Source: Maratus speciosus (taxonomy: Eukaryota; Arthropoda; Arachnida; Araneae; Salticidae). From it: DNA of 64,000 bases. The notes beneath the pieces are model-generated. The model did no database searches. It saw only the letters and a list, made by a program, of their open reading frames with translations, and was not told the DNA's origin. Location of the stretch: assembly GCA_963932465.1 (NCBI GenBank), contig OZ010792.1, positions 2,790,001-2,854,000 of the forward strand, in the 5' to 3' direction. Both the position numbers and the translations under genes were made by a program. Below, piece after piece: positions 22,873 to 34,579 of this stretch. Each line of letters begins with the position of its first letter. Position 1 is the stretch's first letter.

Positions 22873-23935
22873 ATTCAGGATTGTGTCAGAAAATAGCCAG
22901 TTTAGGTTTGAGAAACGCCTTAAGTCCGTATTTCTGGTTTTACTACATTTCGCTTACAAAGAGTTGATATCCAACATACAAGGAAAAAAAAAAAAAAAGG
23001 AAAATTAGAACAAAATTTCGAGATTTTTCTTTTAGTAGTAACAATAACCGTGTTTAGGATTTCTTTGTCTGAAACGAAAAAAGAAAAAGAGCGAAACATT
23101 TATGTCAATTCGATCACGTTGGCTTCAGTATTTTCTTTTCAATTACTTGACATTTGTTATTACCAGCAATAAGGGCCAGTGGATCAAATGTTTTAGCGCC
23201 TTCCAACCATCCATTATAACTGTCATCGACCAAAAAAAAGGGTGTGCAAAGCTAAACGAAACATCTCAAAGGCACGTGCTCAGAAAATTGTTTTCAATTT
23301 CTGCTATATATATTTCTTTTTCTTTTTTATCTATTCCTCTATATGAAATGTTTAAGCTACGATTGAAAAAAAAATGTCGATTGAATTAGATTTTGAGTTG
23401 TAGATGTGCGTGCACGATGTTATTAAACGGTGTCCCAGTGATAGGGCTCAAAACATGTCTCACATGCTTGTCCCATATTTTTTTTTTCTTTGGGGTATTT
23501 AGAAAACACAAGAAGACATTTACAAAAAGAAATCGATCTAAGTATAACTAGGACTTGATTCATTACCACACATTTCAGATTCGGTATGCCCTATATTTGT
23601 GTGTCGATACTTTAATCTCAACAAAGGATCTAAAGAGAGAGAGAGAGAGAGAGAAAAAAAATGAGGCAAATACAGCCGATCACCCCAACTGTAAGACTGT
23701 TTTCGAATAAAAATTCCTGAGTCCGACATGAATCAAATTGTTCCAGATCAGAATCTAAAAATTCCACTCTAAGTCAAATATCAATCCAACGCGCTATTTT
23801 CTGGCTCATTTTTAAATTTATTTTTGCTCTCAAACGCATTTAATTAACAGGTTCTTTTATTGAGAAACTGTATAATGTGCCGTATAGGTCGAATTTTTGA
23901 TAAAGGCAGAATATGTTTCAAACAAGAAAGAAAAA
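22873..23935. other. Unassigned DNA with an (AG)n microsatellite
   Basis: A 95-residue open frame at 23102-23389 has no recognisable domain, and nothing around it suggests a gene. An (AG)10-type microsatellite lies at about 23633-23652 and a poly-A tract at about 22984-22998. No transposon ends were identified. Confidence 0.5.
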
Positions 23936-24910
23936 ATCATGCGTTAAACATAGATTATGAAACCCTTTGCAACACATACAGAATAATGTAACAAAACTGC
24001 ACCGTTTAAAAAAAATAAAAGATTACGTCTAATTCAACCGTAAGGAAACGCGTAACACATTGGAAAGCCCAATTTCAGCTGTTTCCATCTACAATCGGAA
24101 AATTATCCGAATTTTTTCAGCAGCCCTGTATATGACACATAGATTTGTATCTATTCACTGCATGCATGCCAAAACTGAGTTCACTTAAGAAATGCATATA
24201 CTTCAGTTGAAAATTCCCCCTCAACAATTTCCTGCAATAAGGAGTATGGTACGCGAATACTTTTGTGCAGCCCTGTAGAGGAGGAATATAATTTATATAT
24301 AACGAACAACATGCAACAGATTAATTAAATTTAAAAGCGCATACCGAATTTTAAACCGCACACTCCAGCCATTATGACTCAAAGACAGTACTGTAACCGA
24401 TTCCTTTTGTGTGCCCCTGTAAATGAATAAAAAATGTTATGAATGCCCTGTTCTAGCGGGATCGTAGTGGAATTCAGTGATTTATATCAGTTTCAATTCG
24501 TTCGAAATAGCGCATGTCATTAAAATACTTTGCAAACGATTTTTCCCCGTATACCATAATGTAATGGAATACTTTTGAGCGCCCCTGTCAATGAACTGTT
24601 AATCCCACAATCTTCATATACAATACCAAACATGCTTTGGTGACCCTAAGGCTAATGTCAGACGAACGTCTGTTTGCACGCTTTTTGTTTCAACATGAAA
24701 AGAAACACATGCTAGCGAAGGTGTAGGGAGGCTGTAAGAAAGAGCAAAGCGTGCAAATAGACGTTCGTCTGACATTAGCCTAAATAACATTTATCAATTG
24801 CATGAAAATCCGATTCTATTTACGGGAGTTAGAACGTGGACAGACGGATAGACGGCCAGACAAAGCGAATGCATAAACACTTTTCAAACTTTGTTGAAAA
24901 GTGTTAAAAA
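23936..24910 (+). mobile_element. Family G repeat with 3' hairpin
   Basis: The 5' part has ATAGATTATGAAACCCTTT, a variant of the family sub-terminal repeat ATAGATTATGAAACACTTTCC seen near 36080 and 57290. The body contains two units built on TTTTGTGCAGCCCTGTA and TAACCGATT...TTTGTGTGCCCCTGTAAATG. A GGACAGACGGATAGACGG stretch precedes the terminal hairpin AACACTTTTCAA / TTGAAAAGTGTT (24876-24905), which is followed by AAAAA. A foldback MITE at 24649-24781 interrupts it. No protein is encoded. Confidence 0.7.
24649..24781. mobile_element. 133-bp foldback MITE
   Basis: AGGCTAATGTCAGACGAACG at the left is repeated as an exact reverse complement at the right end, and the pairing continues through GTCT-TTTGCACGCTTT with one mismatch. 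Only about 45 bases separate the arms. The target duplication is not clear; TA or AA are possible. It sits inside the family G element. Confidence 0.8.
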
Positions 24911-24956
24911 GGCTGTCAAAATGGGCATTTTGAACCGAATGGATATTGCTAGAAAC

Positions 24957-26076
24957 GAAAACTAGTATGTTGTGGCCATCATAAAACTTTCTTCTATATA
25001 AATCACTCAATTAAATCATTTAAATACTACAAGAAATAACAACGATTTAGCACCAATTCATATCAAAGTTTATCTGAATTTGAAGTTGGATGAAAATTCG
25101 TGCATTAGTTCTTGAGATAGAGCTATAGCGGAAATTCTGAAAAATTAGCATCGCAGCGCCACCTGTTGAGGGATTTACACCAAAAATAAGCAGCACTAAA
25201 TGATATCAAGGTATACCTGAATCTGAAGTTTGTTGAAAATCCAAGCATTAGTTCTTGAGATAAAGCTATTGCGGAAATCGCAAAAAATACAGCATAGCAG
25301 CGCCACCTGTTGAGCGATTTACACCAAAAATTAAACAGCACTAATTTATACGTCAATTCATGTCAAGGACTAACTAAATCTAAAGTTTGATGAAAATCCG
25401 GGCAATAGTTCTTGAGATACAGCTCTTGAGGGAATCGTGAAAAATGCAGCACAGCAGCGCCACCTGTTGGGCGATTTACACGAAAAATTAAACAGCACTA
25501 ATTTATATCAGGGACTAACTGAATCTGAAGTTTGATGAAAATTCGTGCATTTTTTCTTGAGTTAGAGTTATTGTGATAATCATGAATAATGCAGCATAAC
25601 AGCGCCACCTGTTGGGCGATTTTCACAAAAAAGTAATCAGCACCAAACTATATTCTGGGCAAACTGAATCTGAAGTTTTATGAAAATCCGTGCAGTAGTT
25701 CTTGAGATATAGCTATTGAAGAAATCGTGAAAAATGCCGCATAGCAGCGCCACCTGTTGAGCGATTTTCACCAAAAACTAATCAAGTCCAGTTTATATCA
25801 AGGTCTAACTAAATATAAAGTTTTGTGAAATTTCGTGCATTAGTTCGTGAGACAGAGCGCCCACAAATTTTTTGTCACATACAGACTCACAGAGTGACAG
25901 AGTGACAGGGTGACAGAGTGACAGAGTGACAGACGGACTCACAGACGGACATTTTCTAAAAACCATCAAATCGTGTTTTGGGCATTCTAAAACGTATAAA
26001 TTCGTCGAAAACCGGAAGTCGAAATTTTTCACGAATCCAATACTTTCTTCTTGTAAAGATAGAAGAAAGTAAAAAA
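24957..26076 (+). mobile_element. Family A repeat (Helentron-like), copy 1
   Basis: The start is AAACTAGTATGTTGTGGCC, followed by ACTTTCTTCTATATAAAT. The middle holds five tandem units of about 145 bp, each with CAGCGCCACCTGTTG, GCGATTTACACCAAAAA, CTGAATCTGAAGTTTGATGA and CATTAGTTCTTGAGATA. A GTGACAGAGTGACAGAG microsatellite follows. The last part has AAAACGTATAAATTCGTCG and a terminal hairpin ACTTTCTTCT / AGAAGAAAGT (26042-26070), then an A-run. The 5' ACTTTCTTCTAT matches the hairpin's 5' arm. It is non-coding. Confidence 0.85.
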
Positions 26077-26466
26077 GGTCGCAGTGAGAAAATAATTGTT
26101 TATAAATCAAGTTTCAATTAATTGAACGAAAAATAAAAACACAGGTCACTTATAAATCTCTTCAAAAATCACGTCAGCAAGTACCATGTTTTTACTTCTA
26201 AAAATGAATCTGAAAATGTGTCAGAAAATTTCGAGTGGTTGAGCGTGAAAAAATATCTTTTTGAATACCAACCTTAACCCGAAACTGACCCAAATCGGCT
26301 ATGTGAAACACGAAATTAAAGGAATGAATACCAATCTTAAATTCAGCACAGGATCGAATAGTCTGCAATCACGTCTGTAAAAAATTTTTATTAGTAATCT
26401 GAATATATTTGAAATAGAGTCATACTTTGGGCTACTTTTTCTTGGTTCCACTCACATTTCCATCAT
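26077..26466. other. Spacer between two family A copies
   Basis: About 390 bp with no gene, repeat units or transposon ends recognised. Confidence 0.4.
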
Positions 26467-27548
26467 TAAACTAGTATGTTGTGGCCATCACAAAACTTTC
26501 TTCTATATAAATCACGTCAATTAAATCATTTAAATAGCAAAAGAAATTACATCAATTTAGAACCAATTCGTATCAAAGTAAACCTGAATTTGAAGTTTGA
26601 TGAAAATTCGTGCATTACTTATTGAGATAGAACTGTAGGGGAAATTCTGAAAAATGCAGCACAGCAGCGTCACCTGTTGAGCGATTTACACGAAAAGGTA
26701 CAAAACATCAATTCATGTCAAGGACTAACTGAATCTGAAGTTTGATGAAAATCCGTGCATTAGTTCTGGACATTGAGCTATTGTGGAAATCGTGAAAAAT
26801 GCTGCATAGCAGCGCCACCTGTTGAGCGATTTACACCAAAACATGAACAGCACTAATTCATATCCAGGTATACCTGAATCTGATGTTTGTTAAAAACCCA
26901 AGCATTAGTTCTTGAGATAGAGCTATTGCGGAAATCTCAAAAAATGCAGCATAGCAGCGCCACCTGTTGAGCGATTTACACCACAAGGGGCAAAATGTCA
27001 ATTCATGTCAAGCACTAACTGAATCTGACGTTTGATGAAAATCCGTGCATTATTTCTTGAGATTGAGCTATTACGAATATCGTGTAAATGCTGCAAAATG
27101 CAGCATAGCAGCGCCATCTGTTGGGCGATTTACACCAAAACGTTACCAGCACTAATTCATATCAAGGATTAACGGAATCTGAAGTTTTATTAAAATCCGT
27201 GCATTAGTTCTTGAGATAGAGCTTTTGCGGAAATCCTGCAAAATGATACATAGCAGCGCCACCTGCAGCGCGATTTACACCAAAAACTAATCAGCACCAA
27301 TCTATATCAGGAACTACCTGAATATAAATTTTTATCAAATTCCGTGCATTAGTTCTTCAGATAGAGCGCCCACAAAATTTGTGTCACATACAGACAGACA
27401 GACGGACAGACAGACAGACAGACATTTTGTAAAAACATGTTTTTTGGAATCTCTGACCCATAAAACGTGTAAATCCGTCGAAAACTGGAATTCGAAAATT
27501 TTCATGAAACCAATACTTTCTTCTTGTCAAGATAGAAGAAAGTAAAAA
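26467..27548 (+). mobile_element. Family A repeat, copy 2
   Basis: Same orientation and layout as the copy at 24957: ACTAGTATGTTGTGGCCATC start, ACTTTCTTCTATATAAATCA, tandem units with CAGCGCCACCTGTTGAGCG, a CAGACAGACAGACGGACAGA microsatellite, AAAACGTGTAAATCCGTCG and the terminal hairpin with AGATAGAAGAAAGTAAAAA. Several units differ from copy 1 in the link sequence (for example CAAAACATCAATTCATGTC), so the arrays expanded independently. Confidence 0.85.
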
Positions 27549-28450
27549 TATTGTATGTGATTTTTCAAAGTCGAAATGGAGTTGTAAACAATTAACATGA
27601 AACAATGAAGCAAACTGTATGGTTTTAAAGAAGCATTTTTTAAAATATTTTTTAACTATTTTTAAAGTTTTGGAACAAAGTAGCCCCCGTCTGGGGACTT
27701 CTTGGGTCCATTCACTTAGTTTCATATAAAATGAATACATTTCATATGTAAATTAATACATTTTTATTGAAACCCCCTTGCAATAACATTTGCTAATAAA
27801 TTAACACTGCAAACTTGAATAATATTTTTTTTTTTAATTAAACATATAAACACAATAAACCAATTGTTAATATTAAAGAAACGAGAAACAGTTTTCGTCA
27901 TGTTATTCTCAGCAACTGGAATAAAACAATTAATGTAACATTTTGCTACAGTAACATTTGAAATTTTTTTTTACTTAAAACATGTTTTAAGAGATTTGGT
28001 TGTATAAAAGGCATTTCTAAGTAATTGGGGCTATTTTCGGACCAAAAAAGGTCTGGCACAAAATAGCCCCTAAATACTACTTTTCATGTTAGCTTTATGA
28101 AAACGTAAACATTTCCTGTCAAAATAAAAAGTAAAAGTAAAAACTATGATCACGCATGGGTTACAGATTACTAAAGATAATATTTTGACACTTACCTTAT
28201 TTGTAGCTCTTATCCAGATTGTTTTACTATAGAAAGTTTGGAGAGTTAAAATCTACACACGAAAACAGTTCTTTACAAGCACATCCAGTGTTGCCACTAA
28301 AAAAAAATTACCCCAAACTATTCAAATACCCCACAGTAGGGTATAAAATATTTTTCAAGGACAAAAACTCCAAATTATCTTGTATTGTTTGTTCAATACA
28401 AAGAATAAAAACTTTTTTTATGGGATGGACCAAAGTAACCCCCGCAAGGA
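27549..28450. other. Unassigned AT-rich DNA
   Basis: No gene seen. The phrase AAGTAGCCCC or AAATAGCCCCT occurs near 27678 and 28059 and a related AAAGTAACCCCCG near 28432, so an old dispersed repeat may be present. The 111-residue frame near 28219 overlaps an 84-residue frame on the other strand; neither has a known domain. Confidence 0.45.
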
Positions 28451-29107
28451 CCAAAGAAAATTGCTTAAAATACACAGAGCCCGGAAGGTTAAATAATACA
28501 AGACTTTTTGATAATGTTACGATTATTTGTACGATCGCAAGTTTTCTGCTATGAATATACAAAATTTCAAGTCTCCAACTGAATTAGGGGCTGAGTTAGA
28601 AAAATTGCTTACAATCAGGGCTGCGGTGTCAGAGTCATCCATTTTACAAGCAGGTCGAAATCGGAGTCGGCCCATTTTTGAGCGAAAGAGTCGGAGTCGG
28701 ATCTATTAAAATTCTCGGAGTCGGAGTCGTCCATTTTCCCACCGACTTTGCAGACCTGCTTGCAATACACAAGTTAGAAACCAGAGGGGTAAATATAAGA
28801 CTTTTTGAAATTTGTATGATTTGTCGTTTGATGTGAGGTGTTCAGCTATAAGTATGCAAAATTTCAAATCTCCAACTTTATTTGGGACTCAGTTGGAAAA
28901 AAATGCTTAAAATACACAAGTTAGAATACAGAGTGGTAAATATAAGTCTTTTTCAAAATTTTATGATTTGTCGTTTCATGTGAGGTGTTCAGCTATAAGT
29001 ATGCAAAATTTCAAGTCTCCAACATATATAGTTTCTGAGAATGGGCACTGTGACGGACAGAGTAGTGTGACGAATAGGGTTTCGTCAGATGAGCGAAACC
29101 CTAAAAA
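28451..29107 (+). mobile_element. Family B repeat, 5'-truncated
   Basis: Three body units carry AAATTGCTTA-AAT-CA, AAGACTTTTTGA, ATGATTTGTCGTTTGATGTG, GTTCAGCTATAAGTATGC and AAAATTTCAAGTCTCCAAC. The array ends with TTTCTGAGAATGGGCACTG, GTGACGGACAGAG and the hairpin AGGGTTTCG / CGAAACCCT (about 29079-29102) followed by AAAAAA. The long 5' region seen at 56216 is absent. A 143-bp hAT MITE interrupts the first unit. Confidence 0.75.
28616..28758. mobile_element. hAT MITE with GGAGTCGG motif
   Basis: The ends are CAGGGCTGCGG (left) and, reverse-complemented, CAGGTCTGCAA (right). The flanks CTTACAAT (28608-28615) and CTTGCAAT (28759-28766) differ at one of eight positions. The inside is made of GGAGTCGGAGTCG-type repeats, a composition I associate with a widely distributed non-autonomous hAT family. 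It is non-coding. Confidence 0.8.
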
Positions 29108-30512
29108 ACGCATTACACATTTGAAAAACCAAATTCAGTAATTGCCATCCATATTCTGAAAAGTATACGGATTCTTTTGTGCAGCTCTGTATACGATCTA
29201 TACATTTGTATACATACACATAGTGCGCTAAAATTGAGTTCTGTTAGAAAACGCATCTGCGGTATAGCACAGTTGAAAATTCCTCTTTAGCAATTTCCAT
29301 CAATAACCCACATAGCATTTTTAGTTTGCAGAAAAATTGTAGAAGTCTTTCTTTGAAAGCCTGCAAAGTTGCAGCAAGCTCAGCATGACAAGACTGAAAG
29401 TTCATAACAAGACTGCAGCAAGATAACGCAAACGCCGAATTCACCACACTTTGAACTTGCAGTGCAAGTTAAATTCAGGCTGTATCAAATTTTTTGCAAA
29501 TTAACGGCAAACAAGTTATCAAAAATACTGCAAATTTACTGTAAAGTTGTAATCTTTCCATGCCACGTTAAATGTTTGCCACTGTTACACTATAAGTTTA
29601 ACACCTTTGAATGTGCCCATAGATCTGATCAGGTCTGTTGATGCACACGCACCGTTAAGGAGCATGCATCGCTTTTACCACCATAAACAAGTTAGGGTAA
29701 TGTTTGTACGTTTCAATTTGAGCCTTTTTTGGTATTTGATAAGTATAGCGTTTAAAAAAAGCGGTGCCAACAGAATAAAATTTCTGCAATTTCTGCGTAT
29801 CTGCTGATTGTCTGTTCTCTCAACAGAGGTATTTTTTGCTTTCGTCACTTTCGTGAATTAAAGACAGTCTTGCCATCAGTTTCACAACAAACTACTCATA
29901 CAAGTGGGTGATGGTATACCTTGCGGGAGACTTGCTGCGAATTTCTCAAATCAAATTTTTCTCGGCAAGGTAACATATATATATTAAAAAAAAAAAAATC
30001 AAACTTGCTGCTAATGTTCATGCTGTCTGGGGAACGGAAATAGATTGTAATTCTTTTGTTCCGGATCTATAGAATTCATAAACACCCCGTAATAGGCAAA
30101 AAATCAGTTAAACTGAGAAAGGCATACCATAACTGAATACGCACTTCCAGCAATTATAGATGGTATTGTAACCGAATTCTTTTTTGTGTCCCTCTGAATG
30201 AATGATCAATGCTCTGCACACCTCTCAGTGATGAACACACATTTCAATATGTTTGAAATAGTGCAACATTATCAAACTACATTGCAAACAGTTTTTTAAG
30301 GCAACGGAATTCTTTTGGCCCTGTAAACGATGGATAAATACTACGCATTTTATTTTCAATAGCGAATATACCATAAACATCTGTAACATATATAAAATGC
30401 ACGGCAGAGCTAGTCCATTTCCGACAGACAGAGCACAGTCAAACAGACAGATGGACAAGCAAACAGAAGTCATAAAAACGTTTAAACAATGCTGGAAAGT
30501 GTTTAAAAATGT
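29108..30512 (+). mobile_element. Family G repeat, interrupted
   Basis: Family phrases are ACGCATTACACATTTG, TTCTTTTGTGCAGCTCTGTATACG, GCACAGTTGAAAATTCC and, after the insertion, TAACCGAATTCTTTTTTGTG, AATGATCAATGCT and a GACAGACAGATGGACAAGC stretch. The end near 30475-30512 is a damaged version of the family hairpin (AAACAATGCTGGAAAGTGTTTAAAA). The segment 29307-30032 is foreign to the family. Confidence 0.6.
29307..30032. mobile_element. Putative DNA transposon inside family G copy
   Basis: Family G sequence is interrupted from CCCACATAGCATT to the reverse complement of CCCCAGACAGCATG. The two ends share an imperfect CCC-A-A-AGCAT start, and GTTTGCAG / GCAGCAAGTTTG-type sequence lies next to both. 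No coding region is seen and the target duplication is unclear. The boundaries come from comparison with other family G copies. Confidence 0.4.
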
Positions 30513-30767
30513 AATTCGGAATTTCTTATTAATGCATTATGGGGAGATTTGCTTATAGAAGGCCGATAAAAGGGTGTTTTTTAGCATTTCTTTTCTGGAA
30601 TAGGGATGAACTTTGTCAGGTTCCGATGAACATATACTATTAGAACTATGGTTATATATTATTTTCTTGCTTGTATATTGTCTGTGTACTGGGAATTTTA
30701 AAGTAACACTCTTTTTCGTATCTGAAATTTAATCCGAGCTCGTAAGTTATACAGAGTAGGTGAAGGA
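30513..30767. other. Unassigned spacer
   Basis: Mixed-composition DNA without a gene or recognised element. Confidence 0.35.
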
Positions 30768-31237
30768 ATGTAGTTATGAATAGAGTGGGGTCCCTGCTAT
30801 TCAAATGCATACCTGAGATAAGGCAGGCAAAAGGATTTCACCAGATAACGAAATAACGGGCGTCACGGAAGGTGACAGGGGGAGGTTCGATGGATTGGAG
30901 GAAGGGAAGGGGATCCTGATGGCAGAAGGAAAAACCTCGTTTATGTTTTTGGGAGAGGGGTGATATAGCTGAGGGAGATCAGCTAATGATCTCCGATAAA
31001 TCTAATTTAACTAGCGTAGGGTGAGAGGAATATAAAGTAGTTTAACAGTACACAGTTAGTATTTACTGTATTTAATTTATTGTTGAACCGGATCACCTAT
31101 ATCCGAGTTCTTAAGTGTAAATAGTATTTTGTGATTCGTAAATAGTGTGTAAATAAACTGTTAATTAAGTGTAATTGAAAGAGTTGGTTTTCTTTTCAAC
31201 AATCCTCTCATAGCGTGACCGATATCACATAATCATA
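30768..31237 (+). mobile_element. Solo LTR-like block, plus strand
   Basis: It aligns in order with the minus-strand block at 6425-7035. It starts near TGTAGTTATGAATAGAG and contains CTCCGATAAATCTAATTTAA, a TATA-like GGAATATAAAGTAG, GGATCACCTATATCCGAG and AATAAACTGTTAATTAAG. It ends near GATATCACATAATCATATC, followed by GGTGGTGGCAGC. That GGTGGCA run could be part of a primer-binding site. No gag or pol follows. The boundaries are approximate. Confidence 0.5.
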
Positions 31238-31317
31238 TCGGTGGTGGCAGCATATAAATAGTAAAGGATTTCTTCAAAGTTGTGCGGACTTAGAGGAAAC
31301 CCGACAAACTTCTTAGC

Positions 31318-31830
31318 TCCGACATTTTAGCTCACAGGCTATCAAAGCCTGAGAGCTAATGTGCCCGCTGTATGTACATATATTCGTATGTACATATGTT
31401 CGTACATAATTCTGTATGTATTGTATATATGTATGTATGTACGTAACGCGATAACTCTTGATAGAAATATCCGATTGGCTTCAAATTTTTTAAATAGGTT
31501 CTTTCTGATAAGGCGCTTCCCTGATTAGTTTTGGGGGCTCATTGGTTAAGAATAAAGGGGGGGAACGGTAGGCTAACCCCCCCCCCCTTAACTTAGATAA
31601 ATGGGTTTTTCATGCAGAATTATCAGATTTGCCTGAAATTTGGCAGACCGGTTTATTCTGATTAGGCACTTCCCTGGTTTAATTTGGAGGTTGATTGGTT
31701 AAGTATAAAGGGGAAAATGGGGAAGCTAATCCCCCCTTCATTTATTTCTCGAGGGGCTTCATTCTTTGAATAAATAAGAGTATAATATACAATTAGTGTG
31801 AATAGCCTGTGAGCTCATTGCCACCAGTTT
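31318..31830 (-). mobile_element. Family F repeat (Helentron-like), minus strand
   Basis: On the minus strand the element starts near GATGGCAATGAGCTCACAGGCT-type sequence at about 31820 and ends in a hairpin AGCTCTCAGGCT / AGCCTGTGAGCT (31328-31357) followed by AAAA. The middle contains two diverged units of about 150 bp (phrases GATAAGGCGCTTCCCTG / GATTAGGCACTTCCCTG, ATTGGTTAAG-ATAAAGGGG). A TGTATGTATGTACG-type microsatellite lies next to the hairpin. The layout matches families A, B, C and G, but the sequence is unrelated. Confidence 0.6.
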
Positions 31831-31922
31831 AACTGGGCAATTTTCTTTTCATTATGATTTGAAGAACATTTCAAATTTGTTATCATTTGAAGAACATTTC
31901 AAATTTTTTGTACTCAAAAATG

Positions 31923-32460
31923 CAGCAGCGTGCGAAGAGAAAACTGCGCCCGGGGCAAAGTTTCAATTTGGCGCCCTCCCCCCTTTCCAAACTTTTCTTT
32001 GTGACAGGTGTCACAAAATTGAAAAAGGCAGAAACAGAATACATATTTCGCGTTTATTTTGAAATTTTAGGTTTAATTTTAATTCAGAAAAAAAAAAACT
32101 AAACATAAGAGAAAACTGTACTTATATTTTGACAAAGGGGATCTGGAAAATGGGTGTAGAAAAAATGTATCTAACAGGACAGTATAACAGTTTGGACCCT
32201 TTTATATTCCAAGAAAGAAACTCCATGCTATTTTGAGAGTAATATATATATATATGTTTTTGTCACAAGACTCAGAAAAGAGATTAAGACAAAGACCCAA
32301 AATAAGTTTTAACTTTGAAGCAAAAAATGTACGTACTTCCATTGGGGAAAAAAAAATTCCCAATATGTAAATATGCTTTTTTTTTTACAAAACAGAAGAA
32401 AAAAAAAGGTTTGTAGTATAAATTTGGCGCCCCCTTCGCCCCCCACTTCGCACGGCCCTG
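31923..32460. mobile_element. hAT-like element, TSD not found
   Basis: The left end CAGCAGCGTGCGAAG aligns base for base with the reverse complement of the right end, CAGGGCCGTGCGAAG. AATTTGGCGCCC lies inside both ends, again inverted. The flanking octamers do not match, so either the target duplication has decayed or a boundary is wrong. The interior is AT-rich and non-coding. Confidence 0.4.
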
Positions 32461-32661
32461 TAATGGATGACATGGCTCGAGTTGTGTGGATGGATGTCCT
32501 AGCTTGCACACCGTGCACTTCCAATTGGGCGGGATCCGATAGATCACCAAGTCGTCTGCAATCCATTTCCTTTACGGCTTATGAAAGTAGATAAGATTGT
32601 CTGTAGATTCAAGCACTTTCATGTCAAAAAGTTGAAAATCAACAAAGTGACGGGCTATATG

Positions 32662-33400
32662 AAACTAGTTGGATGTGCCAATCCCAAAACTTTCTTCTAT
32701 CTCATATATTTTAATCTTTCAAAATGTTGTTACAGATGTCAATATTCCATTTTTATTAGTTCAATACTATATCAACTTTGACTTTCGCCTTAAATTTCTG
32801 CTTCAGTCAATTAATAGGAGTAAAAATTCACCGCTCTCGATCATGATATCTATTAAAATCACGAATAGTCGGCTTATCGGGATGGGAAGACACCGTCGAT
32901 TCACGAGCCACTGGTGTACAATAGAATTATGAAAAATTAAGAAGATATCACAAAAATTGCTATTACAGCACCCCTTTCCGGCGGAATTCTTCCACAGTCA
33001 GGGAGAACCTTCTTGCCATGGCCAAAAACATACACAAAAAATTGGGTTCAATTTTATGCCTAACTTCGTACACTTTTCGAAGGTACAATATTGAAAAAGG
33101 CACAAAAATCGCTATTACAGCGTCCCCTTCTGGCGGATTTTTTTCAAATTCAGGGACGACCTTCTTCCCATGACCAAAAACATATACAAAACATTTGGTT
33201 CAATTCTATGCATAAGTTCACACAGTTTTTGATGGTACAATGGCGAGAGACACACGGACAAACGGGCAGACAGACATTTTCTATATACATGTTTTTTGGG
33301 ATCTCTGACCCCTAAAACGTGTAAATTCGTCGAAAACCGGAAGTCGAAAAAAAATTCGACTACAATACTTTTTTCTATTGAAGATAGAAGAAAGTAAAAA
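32662..33400 (+). mobile_element. Family A variant with a different core
   Basis: The 5' start (AAACTAGTTGGATGTGCCAA, AAAACTTTCTTCTAT) and the 3' end (ACGTGTAAATTCGTCGAAAA, hairpin closing with AGATAGAAGAAAGTAAAAA) are those of family A. The core has none of the CAGCGCCACC units. It holds two units of about 150 bp sharing AAAAAT-GCTATTACAGC, TTC-GGCGGA, CTTCTT-CCATG-CCAAAAACAT and TTGG-TTCAATT-TATGC. This is a family A subfamily with a replaced core. Confidence 0.75.
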
Positions 33401-34579
33401 GGGTCTTTTTTTCGGACTTTGGCAGGCTTCAAAAAGGTTTATTTTTTATAAAACATGGGTCCAATTCCAATCTCCAATAAATTATGTTTCTTTTAATTTT
33501 TTACAAGAACATAGCAAGATCGATTTAATAGTTTTTGCATTTTGATACCGCCCAGTTTGAAAAAAGTCATTTTATGTGATAGGTCTTTTAGAGTGCTTCG
33601 AAACTGTTGTTTAACCCTTAAAGCACTCAATAACTACGAAAGGACTTCGAATTTCGCCAAATCATTTTGCAGAAATAATCTACAGAGTATAAGGAATAGA
33701 AGAATGCAAAAAATATAACAATAATAATAGTGATAATGATAATAATAATAATAATAAATATAAAAATCGATTTTTGCAACCGAAAAAAAAGCAAATCTCT
33801 CTTAAACGGCTTGTAAAACAGCTGATCGGAAGACAGAACTGTGCAATGAATCTTTGTCACAGGAAATGCCAATTCAAACAGTCTGCGTGGTCGTGCATTT
33901 TTCTGCCATGCATCCATCGTGGCACGTACACCAGCAATAATAAAAAATTCATTGCGACGATGAATCCTTCTAAATGAAAATTGATTACACTGATCACGGT
34001 CGTAAAAACTCGTAAGAAAGATTCATTCAAGTATACTAGAACATTGCAATAGAAGCTCGTGATAGAATTTATTAGTATAGCAGTGTTGAATTCAAACACT
34101 TTCCACTGGGAAGGAATATTGCAGCTGGAAGAGGAAAGGAAGAATTTGCACTTACAGACTATTAAACTATGCAGACCGCTTGACGCATTTACGCGTCATT
34201 TATAAAAACTATCGTTAAGAAATTCTAAGTTTTCCCCAGAAAGTTTGGATAGTTATTTTTCACTGTTGTAATGATTTGGACTTGGGTGAGATAGGGTAAA
34301 GAGTGTCATAGCTATTTCGTGAATAAAATAAAGAAAAGTTAGTATTAAAAATTTTATGGTGTGAACACGAAATTTCTAAATTAAAAAAACTGCCAGATTT
34401 GGCAACACTGTTTGCGGCATGTATAGCGTTAATCAGCATACATTTTCAAATCTTTCGGGAGGACATTTCGATTCTTCCCCCTTAACACAAATACGTTATT
34501 TGTTTTTCGAATTGCTCATTTAGACATCATCTTTCACCTAGGAGTAAACTGTGAAGTTTTGTAATAGTATTGTGAATGT
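33401..34579. other. Unassigned DNA, no gene
   Basis: An ATAATAATA microsatellite lies at about 33718-33757. A single CAGATTTGGCAACACTG sequence at 34392 matches the end of the hAT MITE at 21899, but no partner end was found nearby. Overlapping frames on both strands around 33630-34100 are inconsistent with a gene. Confidence 0.45.

Noticed and set aside
23102..23389. 95-residue frame with hydrophobic stretches
   Set aside because: No recognisable domain, no splice context, AT-rich chance frame.
24957..27548. Regular repeats that could suggest a CRISPR array
   Set aside because: Units are about 145 bp without unique spacers, the DNA is eukaryotic, and the repeats are internal units of family A elements.
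28219..28562. Overlapping 111- and 84-residue frames on both strands
   Set aside because: Opposite-strand frames over the same AT-rich DNA and no domain; the right part enters a family B repeat.
34380..34410. hAT MITE end CAGATTTGGCAACACTG
   Set aside because: Only one end is visible; no partner inverted end or target duplication was found nearby.
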